Of a stretch of DNA of 64,000 bases, positions 22,745 to 31,393 are shown piece after piece. This stretch comes from Acidobacteria bacterium Ga0074141 (lineage in GTDB: Bacteria; Acidobacteriota; Blastocatellia; Pyrinomonadales; Pyrinomonadaceae). The notes below the pieces were generated by a model. The model did no database searches. It saw nothing but the letters and a program-made list of their open reading frames with translations, and had not been told where the DNA came from. Both the position numbers and the translations under genes were made by a program. The stretch lies in the NCBI GenBank assembly GCA_001464665.1, contig LNDP01000023.1:656157-720156 (forward strand). Direction: 5' to 3'. Position 1 is the first letter of the stretch, and the number at the start of each line of letters is the position of its first letter.

Positions 22745-24061
22745 TTATTTCCCCTTTTTTAGTAGTACCTCGACCGCCCGCTGAAGCTGCGAATCGATCC
22801 CTTTGGCGAGGCTTTCCCCATCAAGCTCGGCCTTTATATCGGGCTCAACGCCGCGGCCCTCGACGAGCACATCTTTTGGCGACCGGTAATCTGAGACCGC
22901 ATATTGAAACGTCGCACCGGTCGGCAATTTCTCAAAGAATGACGGCAAAACCGCTCCCGCTGTGCGTTCGCCGATCAGTGTGATTCGGCCTGCATCCTGA
23001 AGCCCGGCGGCGAATATTTCGCTGGTCGAGCCCGAGCCGTGATCGATCAAGACCGCGACCGGCCCGCTAAACGCCCCTGGCTGCGGGAAGACCGAAAACT
23101 TCATCACGCTTTCCCGCGAACGCATCGAGCCAAGCGAAAGCTCTTCTTTCAGCATCATACCGGCAAGCCCGCTGGCCATGCCGCCGACGCCGCCCGGATT
23201 TCCGCGAAGGTCGATTATTATCCCTGCCGCGTCCGCGTGTTCGCGCATAGCGGCCCGCAGCTTCGGCATCTGGGCGATCACCCACATATTGAAGCTGATA
23301 TAGCCGATGTTGCCCTCAAGCCGCCGCGACTCAAACTTCATCGGCTGTGCCGGAAAGTTGCCGAGCGGTTGCGAATACTCGCCCGAGAATTTCTCGCGAA
23401 CGACCGTTAGCGTTCGCGGCTCCTTTCCGGGTTCGGTAATGCCGATCTTCACTTCGCTCCCCGGCTCGCCGCCAAGTGCCGCTTCAAACATACGCTCACG
23501 GTAAATTCGCCGCGAACCCTCGGTCAGGTCGCGGCCGGCGATAGCAGATTCGAGCTTTTCTATTATGTCGGCAGATGATTTGCCCTCGATCGAAGTTATG
23601 ACCATTCCGGGCTTTAGGCCTGACTTCGCGGCTGCCGAACTCGGGTCGACGCGAAAGATGGTCATTCCCGACCGGAGCGATTTGAGCTCAACGCCGACCT
23701 CGCCGCTCCCCGAACCGAACTCCGGATTCCCGGAGTGAATGCCGAAATGCGATAGCTTAAGCTCTGCCAGCATCCGGCGAAGCACGCCGTGCAGTTCGTC
23801 GTCGGTTTTCGCCGCTCGGGCAAGCGGCTCGTATTTTACCTTCACGGATGCCCAATCGACACCGCCAAAAGTCGGGTCATAATGCTTATCGTTGACGGTT
23901 GACCAGACCTTTTCAAAACTATCGAGCCGCCGCTTTGCCGCGTCCGTATTGGGATTGGCAACGTCGGCTGCGATCTGAGCCTCGGCTGCAAAGACAAGAA
24001 CGCCGAGCGAAATTATCAGCCCGGCCGCGTATTTTAGTTCGAAAACCCACCTTTTTCTCAT
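22745..24061 (-). CDS. S41-family C-terminal processing peptidase with PDZ domain
   Basis: This 438-residue exported serine protease has a signal/anchor (KYAAGLIISLGVLVFAAEAQ), an N-terminal helical region and a PDZ domain at about residues 125-190 (DPSSAAAKSGLKPGMVITSIEGKS). The tail-specific protease domain has IIIDLRGNPGGVGGMA and the serine motif DHGSGSTSEIFAAGL. The serine of STSE is the likely nucleophile, and a lysine in the conserved downstream region would form the dyad, but here ERTAG lies at that position. It is predicted to act in the periplasm. It shares an operon with the sorting-fold protein that follows it. Confidence 0.88.
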   Translation of the reverse strand: MRKRWVFELKYAAGLIISLGVLVFAAEAQIAADVANPNTDAAKRRLDSFEKVWSTVNDKHYDPTFGGVDWASVKVKYEPLARAAKTDDELHGVLRRMLAELKLSHFGIHSGNPEFGSGSGEVGVELKSLRSGMTIFRVDPSSAAAKSGLKPGMVITSIEGKSSADIIEKLESAIAGRDLTEGSRRIYRERMFEAALGGEPGSEVKIGITEPGKEPRTLTVVREKFSGEYSQPLGNFPAQPMKFESRRLEGNIGYISFNMWVIAQMPKLRAAMREHADAAGIIIDLRGNPGGVGGMASGLAGMMLKEELSLGSMRSRESVMKFSVFPQPGAFSGPVAVLIDHGSGSTSEIFAAGLQDAGRITLIGERTAGAVLPSFFEKLPTGATFQYAVSDYRSPKDVLVEGRGVEPDIKAELDGESLAKGIDSQLQRAVEVLLKKGK

Positions 24062-24178
24062 AAATCCTGAACATCTATACGACGGATCGGTTTAGTTCGT
24101 TTCAGGTTTACAGGAATTTAAACTGGGTTTAAGATTAGGGCATCGCACTTTCAATTAGTTTAATTTATCCTCTAATAA

Positions 24179-25546
24179 ATGAAATATTACGAAAACGTTC
24201 TTGAGATCATCGGCAACACACCGCTCGTCAAGGTCAACAATCTGGCCCGTCAGTTCAACGTCAAGTCAACGATCCTCGCAAAGATGGAGAGCCTTAATCC
24301 GGGTTATTCGGTGAAGGATAGGATCGGCGTCTCGATGGTCGATTGGGCGGAAAAGGAAGGCGTCCTCAAGCCGGGCGGAACGCTGATCGAAGCGACCTCG
24401 GGAAATACCGGTATCGGAATGGCTCTTGTTGCCGCAGTTCGCGGATACAAATGCATTTTTGTTTTGACCGATAAGGTCTCGGTCGAGAAGATGCGATACC
24501 TGAAGTCGCTCGGGGCCGACATCGTCGTTTGCCCTTCGGCGGCCAAGCACGGCACGCCCGACCATTACGTTGAGACGGCAAAGCGGATATCGCAGGAAAC
24601 ACCAAACTCGTTTTATCCCGACCAATACAACCATCCGGCAAACCCTGCGGCCCATTACCGGACAACCGGCCCGGAGCTTTGGCGGGATACTGACGGCAAG
24701 ATAACGCACTTCATCTCGGGCATCGGGACGGGCGGAACCATCAGCGGAACGGGTAGATACCTCAAAGAACAGAATCCGAATATTAAGATCATAGGTGCCG
24801 ATCCTTATGGCTCGATCTTTAAATCCTATAAGGACTCAGGCCGCTTTCCGGAGGCTACGCCATATTTGGTTGAAGGGATCGGCCAGAGCTTACCCGTCGG
24901 CAACGCGGATATGAGCGTGATCGACGAGGTGATCAACATAACCGACCGCGAGTCCTTTGACCTTGCCCGCCAGCTCTCGCGAAAGGAAGGCATATTTTGC
25001 GGCGGCTCGACGGGAACGAACTTTGCCGCGGCCCTTAAGGTCGCTAAAGAATCTGACGAGAACGCCGTGATCGTTTTCATCGTATGCGATACGGGCGAGC
25101 ATTATTTGTCCAAGTTCCATTCCGACGAGTGGATGAAGGAAAAGCTCCTGCTTGAGCCGCAGAAGATAACGGCCGGGCTGATCATTGAAACAAAGAACGG
25201 GACCGCTCCGCGTCAACTGGTCTTTGCCGGGCCCGATGAAACGGTCGCGGCGGCTCTTGCTAGAATGTCCGAAAATGGCATCACGCAGATACCCGTGATC
25301 GATGATAACCGCTCGATCGGGAGTTTCCGCGAAAGCCGTGTTTTGGCCAAGCTGCTTGTCGATCATTCCTTGCTCGAATCGAAGGTCAGCGACGTCATGG
25401 AGCCGAGCTTCCCGGTCGTGCAAGTTGATTCGAGCATCAACGAAATAAAGGCGAAGCTTTTGGAATCGCCCGCGGTTGTGATAGAAGACTTTAAGCGAAT
25501 TACAGGGATCATTACGCGTTCGGATGTTTTGGATCTTTCAAGTTGA
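24179..25546 (+). CDS. Cystathionine beta-synthase (PLP, C-terminal CBS pair)
   Basis: This 455-residue enzyme condenses serine and homocysteine to cystathionine. The catalytic domain has NTPLVKVNN near the N-terminus, the PLP lysine in YSVKDRIG (about residues 43-50), the substrate loop TSGNTGIGMAL and the phosphate-binding GTGGTISGTGRYL. Two C-terminal CBS domains follow from about residue 345 (ARMSENGITQIPVIDD, VVIEDFKRITGIITRSDVLDL). Those domains usually bind adenosyl ligands and tune activity. No heme-binding N-terminus is present. A cysteine synthase with CBS domains is the main alternative. It is divergent from the S41 protease gene with 117 nt between. Confidence 0.9.
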   Translation: MKYYENVLEIIGNTPLVKVNNLARQFNVKSTILAKMESLNPGYSVKDRIGVSMVDWAEKEGVLKPGGTLIEATSGNTGIGMALVAAVRGYKCIFVLTDKVSVEKMRYLKSLGADIVVCPSAAKHGTPDHYVETAKRISQETPNSFYPDQYNHPANPAAHYRTTGPELWRDTDGKITHFISGIGTGGTISGTGRYLKEQNPNIKIIGADPYGSIFKSYKDSGRFPEATPYLVEGIGQSLPVGNADMSVIDEVINITDRESFDLARQLSRKEGIFCGGSTGTNFAAALKVAKESDENAVIVFIVCDTGEHYLSKFHSDEWMKEKLLLEPQKITAGLIIETKNGTAPRQLVFAGPDETVAAALARMSENGITQIPVIDDNRSIGSFRESRVLAKLLVDHSLLESKVSDVMEPSFPVVQVDSSINEIKAKLLESPAVVIEDFKRITGIITRSDVLDLSS

Positions 25547-25588
25547 TCTAAACACCGTGCCCAACGCTTCAGAACGGAGGTGGTCCGA

Positions 25589-26017
25589 ATGAACGACGGA
25601 ATCGCAGAAATGCAAGGACTCGACAACTCTTCCCCCGACGAGGCCCCGACCGAGAGGCCTGAACCACGACCCGACGCCGAAAAGCCTGCGGGTGGCTGGT
25701 CGATGCCGCCGCCGGTATTTCGTCAAACTAGCGGGCATACGCCGCAACGCAGCCAAATGCCGGCAACAACTGAGCCGGTTACCGCAGCGGCGGCTGCGCC
25801 CGATGCTCTAGATATAGAGCCGCAGCCCGACCTCAATGAGGCGGTTCCGGACGCACCGGAAACTGGCGTTCCGGCTTCCTCGGCCATCGAGGAAAAAGGC
25901 GGCCGCGGCGCCGTTTGGGCCATCTTTACTTTGTTCATTATCGTGGTCTTTGTGATCGCCTTCTCCATCGGTGTGTATTTCTTGTTTTTCAGAACCGGGA
26001 GCGACAGCGTTTTCTGA
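25589..26017 (+). CDS. Tail-anchored proline-rich protein at head of T6SS locus
   Basis: This 142-residue protein has a disordered acidic and proline-rich cytoplasmic part with the distinctive segment GWSMPPPVFRQTSGHT at about residues 32-47. A single hydrophobic segment near the end (WAIFTLFIIVVFVIAFSIGVYFLFF) anchors it by its C-terminus. The ATG at 25589 follows GGAGG with correct spacing; an in-frame GTG at 25580 lies inside the binding site. It precedes the three FHA/transglycosylase proteins by 111 nt. The threonines in the proline-rich part could be phosphorylated to bind the FHA domains, but this is only a guess. No family was recognised. Confidence 0.65.
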   Translation: MNDGIAEMQGLDNSSPDEAPTERPEPRPDAEKPAGGWSMPPPVFRQTSGHTPQRSQMPATTEPVTAAAAAPDALDIEPQPDLNEAVPDAPETGVPASSAIEEKGGRGAVWAIFTLFIIVVFVIAFSIGVYFLFFRTGSDSVF

Positions 26018-26128
26018 GAACGCAAAACGCCGGAGTCCCGAGCGTCAAAATCTAGGATAGTGCTGCGGCCGCTGCCCTTACGACGGAGCTTGCGGCCGAT
26101 TTTTGATGAAGAATGTGCTTTTAGGTAA

Positions 26129-27667
26129 ATGCGAGAAGCAAAGCTGAAATTTGATGACCGCGAGTTTTTTCTCGGATCTGGCCTTGTGACCATCGGCCGG
26201 ACGCCGGACAACTCTATCTCGTTCGCCGGAGACAGCAACGTTTCGCGTTACCACATTGAAATAGAGCTTCGCGGCGAAGAATATTGCCTGATCGACCTTA
26301 ACAGCAGCAACGGCACGACGGTCAACGGAGTGCCGATCAAAGGCGAAGTTTACCTTTTCGATGGGGACGAGATCCTGCTTGGCGGCTCGGCAAAGCTGAC
26401 GCTTGAGTTCATCAAAGAGAAGGGAGCCGAAACTTCAGTTTCCGGCGTTCCGGGCTCCGAAAATACAGAAGCAACCGAAGCAGAACCGGCCGAGACCGCC
26501 GAAACAGCAGAGGCCGTTCCGGCCGGCCCGGAAGGTGGTTCAAGTTCAAAGGGCCTCTTTCTTGCTGCGGGCGGTTTCCTGGCACTTTCTCTCGTGATCG
26601 GCGCAGGAGCAACCGGCTACTATTTCTTGCGCGATACGAGTTGCAACGCCCGGGCCGTGATCATATCGCCCGAGCCCGGCGATACTATAGCCAAGCCGAC
26701 CGAGATCGAGGTCGAGATCGAGAATTCCGAGTGCGTCTCTCGCGTTGCCTTTACGGTTGATGGGTTTGAGTTCGCCAGCGTTTCGGGTTCGCCGTATAGA
26801 GTAGAGATCAATCCCGCGGACTTCCCCGACCTCGCTGATGGCTTCGACCATCCGCTCGGCATCGTGCTCGAGGACGAAAAAGGCGTAAAATTCACGACCA
26901 GCCCGCCCGTTCTGCTCGCCTTTGAAACGCGGGCCGTTCGTCGCGAAGGCGATGAAGTTGCCGGAACACAGACCACGCAACCCGACGAGCCGCAGCGGCC
27001 GGGGAAAACGTCCGGCCCGAGCCTCGTTGAGGTCCACGATCTTACGCGAAAGATGCTTTCGCAGTTCAACGGAGGCGATAAGTACAACATTTCGAACCGG
27101 CAATTGCTGCAGGAGATACAGCGAAAGACCGCCGATTACGCACAACCCGGATATTCGGCAAAAGCATCGCAGTTCAGAGATGAAATTAATGTGGCGTTCG
27201 TCCGCGAACAAAACCTCGATGCACCGCTAGGGTTTGTCCTCGCAATGAGCCGCAGCCGCTTCGACCCCGCTCGTCAGGGCACCGAAGAGGGCCTTTGGCG
27301 AATGTCGCCGGATTTCGTCAAAACAAACGCCTATGACGGCATGTGCGGTGGGCAAACGATCGCCGACCCAAAACAGCAATGTGCAGCTCTTGCCGCGGCT
27401 CTTTATATGAAGGCGATGGTGCTCGGCGCGTTCGAGGGCGACGTCCTCTTCGCCGTGGCTGCATTCGGTAAGTCGCCGCAGGAAGCCGGTGAGTGGAAGG
27501 CGACGCTTCCCGCTATCCGAACGGACGTTTGGAACTCAATAAAGACGCCCGCCGAACGCGAGCAGCTTGTTCGCTTCTTGGCGGCAGGGATCGTAGCCGA
27601 GAATCCGCAAAGATTCGGGCTCGCAAGTGAGCGGCCGCTCTCGGAGCTATACCCGGTCGCGATGTAA
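26129..27667 (+). CDS. FHA-TM-transglycosylase-like protein A (catalytic Glu absent)
   Basis: This 512-residue protein begins with a forkhead-associated domain (residues 1-95). Phosphopeptide-binding residues are in TIGRTPDNSI, SRYH and NSSNGTTVNG. An acidic linker and one transmembrane helix (142-166) follow. Next comes a periplasmic Ig-like domain (175-265) with PEPGDTI and VAFTVDG, then a C-terminal helical domain (300-512). The last part aligns with the lytic-transglycosylase domain of the next gene, but MSRSRF replaces the catalytic IESE. All three neighbours end with the pattern F(L/F)A..V..P..FG....PL. It probably acts as a scaffold or peptidoglycan-binding pseudoenzyme linked to the T6SS. 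It is 13 nt from the next gene. Confidence 0.8.
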   Translation: MREAKLKFDDREFFLGSGLVTIGRTPDNSISFAGDSNVSRYHIEIELRGEEYCLIDLNSSNGTTVNGVPIKGEVYLFDGDEILLGGSAKLTLEFIKEKGAETSVSGVPGSENTEATEAEPAETAETAEAVPAGPEGGSSSKGLFLAAGGFLALSLVIGAGATGYYFLRDTSCNARAVIISPEPGDTIAKPTEIEVEIENSECVSRVAFTVDGFEFASVSGSPYRVEINPADFPDLADGFDHPLGIVLEDEKGVKFTTSPPVLLAFETRAVRREGDEVAGTQTTQPDEPQRPGKTSGPSLVEVHDLTRKMLSQFNGGDKYNISNRQLLQEIQRKTADYAQPGYSAKASQFRDEINVAFVREQNLDAPLGFVLAMSRSRFDPARQGTEEGLWRMSPDFVKTNAYDGMCGGQTIADPKQQCAALAAALYMKAMVLGAFEGDVLFAVAAFGKSPQEAGEWKATLPAIRTDVWNSIKTPAEREQLVRFLAAGIVAENPQRFGLASERPLSELYPVAM

Positions 27668-27679
27668 GATAAAGGAAAG

Positions 27680-29146
27680 ATGTTGGAGGTTCGACTCAAT
27701 TGTAAGGGCCCGGACGGCAACCGAACGGTGAAAGTCGCCGAAGGCCGGATCTCGTTCGGACGCGGCAGCGATGCCGATGAGCGGTTTGAGGATAACGGCC
27801 TCTCGCGGCTGCACGCAACGGTTTATCGCGAAGGGGATCGCGTCTGGATCGTCGATGACAACTCGGCGAACGGCACATTTGTGAATGGCGAGGCTGTGCC
27901 GCCGGTCGGCAAGCCGCTCGCGAACGGTGACCGCATCAAGATCGGTAACGAAACTCAGCTTAGCGTCGAGATCCACGCCGCATCAAAGGCTGCCGAACCC
28001 GCTCGGGCGGCGGCCGCTTCGGGTGGAGGAATCACCGCAGCTTCGGACGTCCCGTCGGGCATTGGCATCTTGCCGATCGCGATGATCGGATTCGCGTTCA
28101 TGATCGTGACCGTGTCATTCGCACTTATCGCCTACAAAATGCTCGGCTTCGGCGAACCCTCAGTTGTAAGGGCCGATGATGACATTGAATTTTCCGATCC
28201 TGAGCCGCGAAGCACCCGCGACAGCGAGCCGAAGAATACTGGTGATAGGCCTGTAAATTCCGGAAGCTCATCGACGAATTCGAGTTCGACCTCGTCCGCC
28301 GACCCGGGCTCGAACGAACCGCTTAATATCAAAACGCCCGAGCCTTCAAAACCTGAGGCGAACATAATACCGCCCGGAAAGCGTTACCTTGACCTTACCG
28401 ACGCCGAAAAGCGCAAATATGTGGCCGAACGCTCGATGCGGATCGCAACGGCTATCGGAAACAGCTCGAGCGATCAGATACCGTCCGAAGCCGTCGAGCG
28501 GATCAAGGTCTTTACCGATGCCTTCGCCAAGCGGATCAACGTCAAGCCGCTCGGCGGGTGCCGATTCGGCGATAATTTGCAGGCGACCTATGAACGTGCG
28601 AGTAAGAACGCACCGTTCATCGTCCGAGCGTTCAACGCCCGCGGAATCGATCCGAGGATCGGGCTTTACCTTGCGATGATTGAGTCGGAACACTGCGTCT
28701 GCCTGCAGAGCCCGACCGGCCCGCTCGGGATGTTCCAGTTCACAAAAGCGACCGGTGAAAATCACGGACTGAAGACGATCAGCGGTGCTTCGCCTTCGAA
28801 TCCCGATGAACGCTGCGAACCGGAACCTTCGGCACGAGCGGCCGCTTCATACATGAAATCATTGACGGGACGATATGGCACAGGGCCGGCAAGCGTGCCC
28901 CTCGCGATCGGCTCGTATAACAGCGGCGAAGGCGGCTTGAGCTCGAACCTTGTTAAGGCGCTCGAATCGGGTTCGGGCCTGCCGCGTGATTTCTGGACCC
29001 TTATTTCAAAAGGCGACATGCTTTCCAAGCAGTTTCAATCGGAGAATTTCAAATACGTGCCCAAGTTCTTTGCCGCCGCTATCGTTGGCGAGTACCCGCA
29101 GGACTTCGGCCTAAAGCTTCAGCCGCTTTCGACCTATTCGAAATAG
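27680..29146 (+). CDS. FHA-TM-lytic transglycosylase protein B (catalytically intact)
   Basis: This 488-residue protein has an N-terminal FHA domain (residues 1-98; SFGRGS, LSRLHA, NSANGTFVNG), an alanine-rich linker, one transmembrane helix (128-153), a serine-rich periplasmic linker and a C-terminal lytic-transglycosylase (SLT) domain from about 300. The SLT motifs are complete: catalytic glutamate in AMIESEH (E335), GPLGMFQF at 347-354 and GSYNSG at 411-416. It would cut the glycan strands of peptidoglycan in the periplasm, where the T6SS must cross the wall. AAAGGAAAG just before the ATG is the ribosome binding site. An FHA domain joined to a transglycosylase across a membrane is unusual. 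Confidence 0.85.
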   Translation: MLEVRLNCKGPDGNRTVKVAEGRISFGRGSDADERFEDNGLSRLHATVYREGDRVWIVDDNSANGTFVNGEAVPPVGKPLANGDRIKIGNETQLSVEIHAASKAAEPARAAAASGGGITAASDVPSGIGILPIAMIGFAFMIVTVSFALIAYKMLGFGEPSVVRADDDIEFSDPEPRSTRDSEPKNTGDRPVNSGSSSTNSSSTSSADPGSNEPLNIKTPEPSKPEANIIPPGKRYLDLTDAEKRKYVAERSMRIATAIGNSSSDQIPSEAVERIKVFTDAFAKRINVKPLGGCRFGDNLQATYERASKNAPFIVRAFNARGIDPRIGLYLAMIESEHCVCLQSPTGPLGMFQFTKATGENHGLKTISGASPSNPDERCEPEPSARAAASYMKSLTGRYGTGPASVPLAIGSYNSGEGGLSSNLVKALESGSGLPRDFWTLISKGDMLSKQFQSENFKYVPKFFAAAIVGEYPQDFGLKLQPLSTYSK

Positions 29147-29159
29147 GCCAGCATGAACG

Positions 29160-30446
29160 ATGAGCGACCTTCGGCTCGAATACAAGGACCATGACGGCAA
29201 GGACCGCACTGCAACGGTCGAGGTTGACAAGTTCACTCTCGGCCGGCATTCGTCGTGCGACCTTGTTTTGACGACGCCGGGTATCTCACGCGAGCATGCC
29301 CGGATCGAACGCTTCGGTACGGTTTACGTTATTCAAGATCTCGGTTCAAAGTTCGGGACAAAGGTCAATGGGGTTCTGCTCACCGAACCGACCGGTCTTA
29401 AGAATGGCGATGTTATCGGCCTTGGTGATTCACTTGAGATCAAGGCCGAATTGCCAACTGCCGCTCCAAAGGAAGAGCCAAAACCGGCGGAGCCCGTTGC
29501 CGCTTCGGCCGCAGCCGCGGGCTCTTCCCCTTCCGGCGGCAGCAATTTGGTCTGGCTCGCTGTCCTTGCACCGCTAACGGCCGTTTTCCTGCTCGCCTTT
29601 GTTGGCGGCGGATTGTATCTCTGGAGCACTAGCGGGCAGGCGAGCAGCGAAGTTTCCCACGACACGGATGACCCTTTTGCGGACGATATCGGCGATGATT
29701 CGCCATCGAGCTCAAACGACGACGACATCAGCGGACCGAGTTCGAGTTCATCGCCAACAACGCGCCCGACCAGCAGTAACCCCGGGACAACCTCGACTCC
29801 CGGCAGCGGGCCGGCGACAATGCCGACCGGAACGACCGTGACCCCGCCGGACTCCGAACTCGGTAAGGTCGAACGAAACGCGGCTCTCTTCATGCGAAAG
29901 GCGGCCAAGAATGATCCGCGAGCCTTCATCACCGCCGAGCATGCACAGCGGGTCTCGGCAAAGATCCGCGAGGTCGCCGGCTCACCGGCATTGGCCGCAA
30001 ATCTCGACTCTGCCCGGAAGAATTCATCGGGCATCGCATCGCTCGCAAATGCGAATGGACTGAAACCGCATTTCCTTGCGGCGGCCGCGGTCAATAAGCT
30101 CGGCAACACGCGTGGGGACGTTCTGCAATCTGCTCAAAGTTTGGTTGATGTGCTTACGAAGCTGAACGCCCAGATCGGCTCCGAACGCGGCGACGACGCT
30201 GTCCTGCTGATCGCCGCTTACGACCAGGGCGTCGCGGGCGAGTTCTTGAAGATGAGAAATATGCTTCAGAAACTCGCGACCGAGTTTCCCGAGAGTTCGC
30301 GTGAGATAAGGTCGATCTGGTTCCTCGAAGAAAAGCAGAGGATCACAAAAGCAGAATTCGATAGGGCCCTGCGGTTCCTCGCTGTTGGTACCGTGATGCA
30401 AAACCCGAAGGATTTTGGCGTCAGTTCAGAACCGCTCGGCGATTAG
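29160..30446 (+). CDS. FHA-TM-transglycosylase-like protein C (catalytic Glu absent)
   Basis: This 428-residue protein has an FHA domain at 1-96 (TLGRHSSC, ISREHARIE, LGSKFGTKVNG), a transmembrane helix at 129-154, a long disordered Ser/Thr/Pro-rich periplasmic linker (157-235) and a C-terminal helical domain (236-428). The C-terminal domain keeps the AAYDQG equivalent of the transglycosylase AYNxG motif. AAAAVNKLGN stands where the catalytic ESE should be, and the GLMQ-like motif is not evident. Its end (FLAVGTVMQNPKDFGVSSEPL) mirrors proteins A and B. It is a probable non-catalytic paralogue from tandem duplication. A YkgJ-type gene follows after 36 nt. Confidence 0.8.
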   Translation: MSDLRLEYKDHDGKDRTATVEVDKFTLGRHSSCDLVLTTPGISREHARIERFGTVYVIQDLGSKFGTKVNGVLLTEPTGLKNGDVIGLGDSLEIKAELPTAAPKEEPKPAEPVAASAAAAGSSPSGGSNLVWLAVLAPLTAVFLLAFVGGGLYLWSTSGQASSEVSHDTDDPFADDIGDDSPSSSNDDDISGPSSSSSPTTRPTSSNPGTTSTPGSGPATMPTGTTVTPPDSELGKVERNAALFMRKAAKNDPRAFITAEHAQRVSAKIREVAGSPALAANLDSARKNSSGIASLANANGLKPHFLAAAAVNKLGNTRGDVLQSAQSLVDVLTKLNAQIGSERGDDAVLLIAAYDQGVAGEFLKMRNMLQKLATEFPESSREIRSIWFLEEKQRITKAEFDRALRFLAVGTVMQNPKDFGVSSEPLGD

Positions 30447-30482
30447 GCCAAAGCCACGCTCAGCAACCGGAGGTTTCGAAAT

Positions 30483-31313
30483 ATGCAGGAAAACGAATGG
30501 GTCACCGGCAATGTAACACTTTCGATCAACGGGCAGCCGCTGTCGATGTCCATGACCGTGCCCGCCGGCCGGGTCAAACCGCACCGAATGCTCCCGATCT
30601 TTCAGCAAATGTCCAATACGTTTGTTGATATGGGTGTTTCGGAGGTCGAACGCGCGGGAAAAAGCATCTCCTGCAAGGCCGGATGCGGCGCCTGCTGCCG
30701 TCAGGCGGTTCCGATCTCTGAGATCGAGGCATATCACATCGCCGAGGTTGTCGAGGAACTTCCAGAACCCCGGAGGAGCGAGATCAAACAGCGCTTCAGC
30801 GATGCTGTCGAGCATTTTCGCTCGAACGGATGGTTCGACCGCATTCAGGAAGTTCGCGAAATAGCCGAAGACGGGCGAAAAGAGGATGCAATTGAGCACC
30901 TGGCGGAGCTTACCGCCGAGTATCTTCGCGAGGGCATTGCTTGCCCATTCCTTTACGACGAAAGCTGTTCGATCCATAAAGACAGGCCTGTTGCCTGTCG
31001 CGAATATCTCGTTACGAGCCCCGCGGAGAACTGTTCCGCTCCGACTGCCGAAACCATCGATATGGTCCCGATCGGCATTTCGCCCTCGAAAACGTTGGTG
31101 AACGTAGGCAACACCGGCCGGCTCGCTCATATCGCTCTTCTGCCTTTGATCAGGTCGCTTGAACTCGCCGAACAATTCCCGGAGAAGTTCGTAGAGAAAA
31201 CAGGCGAGAAATGGATGGCAGACTTCTTTACGATGCTGACGCAGAGCGATATACCAGACTCTGCAAGAAAGAAGCCATCGGCGATTTCCGGCAGCAATGG
31301 GCGCAAGCGATGA
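30483..31313 (+). CDS. YkgJ-family cysteine-cluster protein
   Basis: This 276-residue protein has the CxxxCGxCC motif CKAGCGACCRQAVPI at about residues 60-74, and a second cluster CPFLYDESCSIHKDRPVACREYLV around residues 153-176, followed by a further cysteine in AENC. This is the zinc- or iron-chelating YkgJ pattern. The family has no firm biochemical role; metal-dependent modification or metal storage has been suggested. Its place between the FHA triad and tssK, with GGAGG before the ATG, suggests co-transcription with the T6SS genes. Why a metal-cluster protein is in this locus is unclear. Confidence 0.78.
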   Translation: MQENEWVTGNVTLSINGQPLSMSMTVPAGRVKPHRMLPIFQQMSNTFVDMGVSEVERAGKSISCKAGCGACCRQAVPISEIEAYHIAEVVEELPEPRRSEIKQRFSDAVEHFRSNGWFDRIQEVREIAEDGRKEDAIEHLAELTAEYLREGIACPFLYDESCSIHKDRPVACREYLVTSPAENCSAPTAETIDMVPIGISPSKTLVNVGNTGRLAHIALLPLIRSLELAEQFPEKFVEKTGEKWMADFFTMLTQSDIPDSARKKPSAISGSNGRKR

Positions 31314-31347
31314 TGTAAACACATTTAGTCACAATCGCTTGCCGCTG

Positions 31348-31376
31348 TTTACTATTTTTCGAAGTCGTTCTACTAT
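31348..31376 (+). promoter_or_regulatory. Predicted sigma-70 promoter before tssK
   Basis: TTTACT (31348-31353) and TACTAT (31371-31376) have a 17-nt spacer, each with four matches to consensus. The tssK ATG is at 31394, so the leader would be very short. It could drive the T6SS core separately from the FHA genes. Confidence 0.4.
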
Positions 31377-31393
31377 TTAGGTCGATTCACTTT

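Noticed and set aside
24150-24178. TTCAAT/TAATAA pair before cystathionine beta-synthase as promoter
   Set aside because: The -10 would touch the start codon, putting the transcription start inside the gene.
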